A program made the position numbers and the translations under genes. The notes under the pieces were generated by a model. It saw only the letters and a list, made by a program, of their open reading frames with translations. It was not told the origin of the DNA and searched no databases. From Chloroflexota bacterium (lineage in GTDB: Bacteria; Chloroflexota; Dehalococcoidia; UBA2247; RBG-13-53-26), in NCBI GenBank assembly GCA_003551705.1, contig PUNJ01000098.1, positions 1 to 35,682 on the forward strand: a stretch of DNA of 35,682 bases, read 5' to 3'. Shown piece by piece: positions 34,924-35,682 of this stretch. The number at the start of each line of letters is the position of its first letter. Position 1 is the stretch's first letter.

Positions 34924-34986
34924 TGTCAACTCATATAAAAATGTTACCGGAGCAAGTTGGTTCACTCATTTAAGAATGTTACCGGG
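34924..34986. repeat. IS terminal region with two imperfect direct repeats
   Basis: Two copies of a 22-base motif (ACTCATwTAArAATGTTACC core) start at 34929 and 34964, 35 bases apart and differing at about three positions. A TGTCAAC at 34924-34930 looks like an outer insertion-sequence tip. Repeated internal motifs at element ends are typical of several integrase-type IS families. The stop of the neighbouring transposase frame lies inside the second copy. Confidence 0.55.
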
Positions 34987-35445
34987 AGGCCGTTGCCGCC
35001 TCTCTCCTATACGATTGTTTGAGTTTCCTGGGAGTCTCTGTGACTTCGACCATCTTGGGTAAGCCCGACTCCCCGCTTGGTTGATCGTTGCTGTCTTGGT
35101 TGGGAGGGGTGGGGGACTGGGGAGCTTGCCAGAGATCCTCCAGAGCATCATAGATTGCTTGCCTCAACTGTCTCGGGTTGGTCTGGGCGTACAGGGTCGC
35201 CAACCTCGCTTCCTGTGCCCTCGAAAGTGCACCGGTGGCCAGCAGTCTCTGGTAGGGCGTTCGTGCCTTGTCCCACCTGCGCCGCAGCCTCCCCTCGACT
35301 ACCTCCTTGCCCACAAGATGCATAACCGGCTGGAACAGGTTGTAGTACACCCACATCTGCTCATACAGGGCGTTGAGGACTGCTGCCTGTCTCCGGGTGG
35401 CCAGCCGTTCGTAACCCACGTAGGCTCGCACCAGATAACGGGGAC
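34979..35445 (-). pseudogene. C-terminal fragment of an integrase-type (rve/DDE) transposase
   Basis: On the minus strand the last 150 or so residues of the frame match the C-terminal end of integrase-catalytic-region transposases: a VGYERL...LNALYEQMWVYYNLFQP block, then RWDKARTPYQRLLATG and a helical tail. The catalytic D-D-E part, which should lie before VGYERL, is missing. The frame stays open upstream to 35677, but that part is antisense to a different plus-strand gene, so the transposase homology ends near 35440. It is therefore a 5'-truncated remnant next to its own terminal repeats (34924-34986). The exact IS family is not assigned. Confidence 0.7.
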
Positions 35446-35682
35446 CATAACCGATACGGGCTCGGCGATCGCGCGCATAGAGTACCGTATCAATGGCGGC
35501 GATTGGTACAAAACGAGTTTCTACGTTGATCCGGAGGACCCGACCAAGTACAGATTTGCTGTCGAGACCTTCTTGCTGCCCGGCTCGCACAATATCGACA
35601 TCAGGGCCAGCGATGCAGCGGGAAACGTGGTCCAGACCGGCTTCAGCGACATAAACGTGAGCAAGGGCGGTCTCCACCCGGC
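35432..35682 (+). CDS. Ig-like surface/secreted protein fragment, truncated at both ends
   Basis: The plus strand (codon phase of GAT at 35453) is open to the right edge. It reads like an extracellular Ig-like domain: ITGTITDTGSAIARIEYRI, then NGGDWYKTSF, FYVDPEDPTKYRF, LPGSHNIDIRASDAAGN and VVQTGFSDI. The ASDAAGN turn is typical of Big/fibronectin-like repeats in cell-surface and secreted proteins, and D/T/G-rich composition fits. Domain-like sequence begins near 35430, where the transposase fragment on the other strand stops. The N-terminal part is therefore missing, and the rest lies outside the window. Confidence 0.6.

Noticed and set aside
35446-35677. N-terminal part of the long minus-strand frame as part of the transposase
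   Set aside because: The opposite strand there reads as a coherent Ig-like domain and the minus-strand residues do not resemble an integrase catalytic domain.

Overview
The window looks like an anaerobic bacterium of the Chloroflexota, probably class Dehalococcoidia or a close relative. This is an inference from gene content and style: a Tat-exported iron-sulfur molybdoenzyme with an NrfD-type anchor, acetyl-CoA synthetase, many zinc-ribbon proteins, moderate GC and frequent TTG/GTG starts. No rRNA is present to settle it.

Left part (1-6764): a minus-strand gene runs off the left edge, followed by a YjbQ remnant, a small DUF4177-like gene and a 57-residue membrane microprotein. Then comes a three-gene formate dehydrogenase operon (fdhA-fdhB-nrfD type). 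The catalytic subunit is interrupted by an in-frame UGA exactly where formate dehydrogenases carry selenocysteine, so 1593-4772 is read here as one selenoprotein gene. A strong bidirectional terminator separates this operon from a convergent acetyl-CoA synthetase gene.

Middle part (6860-19469): acs, a GAF/PAS sensor kinase with its NarL-type regulator, a second membrane microprotein that aligns with the first, a small Cys-rich protein, a LonB-like ATP-dependent protease, dodecin, an orphan multi-PAS histidine kinase and a small double-zinc-ribbon protein. The non-coding stretch before the protease holds two strong hairpins with no assigned function.

Housekeeping part (19788-34675): RNase P RNA, ribonuclease HI and a coiled-coil zinc-ribbon protein lie on the minus strand. 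Divergent from them is a plus-strand proteostasis and translation operon (aspS, tig and two tandem clpP copies). A long minus-strand run follows: two tRNA-Ser genes, a B12-binding radical SAM protein, dprA, topA, aroQ, an M24 aminopeptidase, efp, a PHP-domain protein and a formyltransferase-like protein.

Right end (34924-35682): a degraded insertion sequence (terminal repeats plus the C-terminal part of an integrase-type transposase) abuts a plus-strand fragment of an Ig-like surface protein. The coding sense switches strand near 35440. That is either a real rearrangement or an assembly chimera.

The most notable observations are the selenocysteine formate dehydrogenase, the paralogous microprotein pair, the tandem clpP duplication, the structured non-coding segment at 13097-13415 and the chimeric right end. 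I did not find a clear defence system, CRISPR array or prophage.
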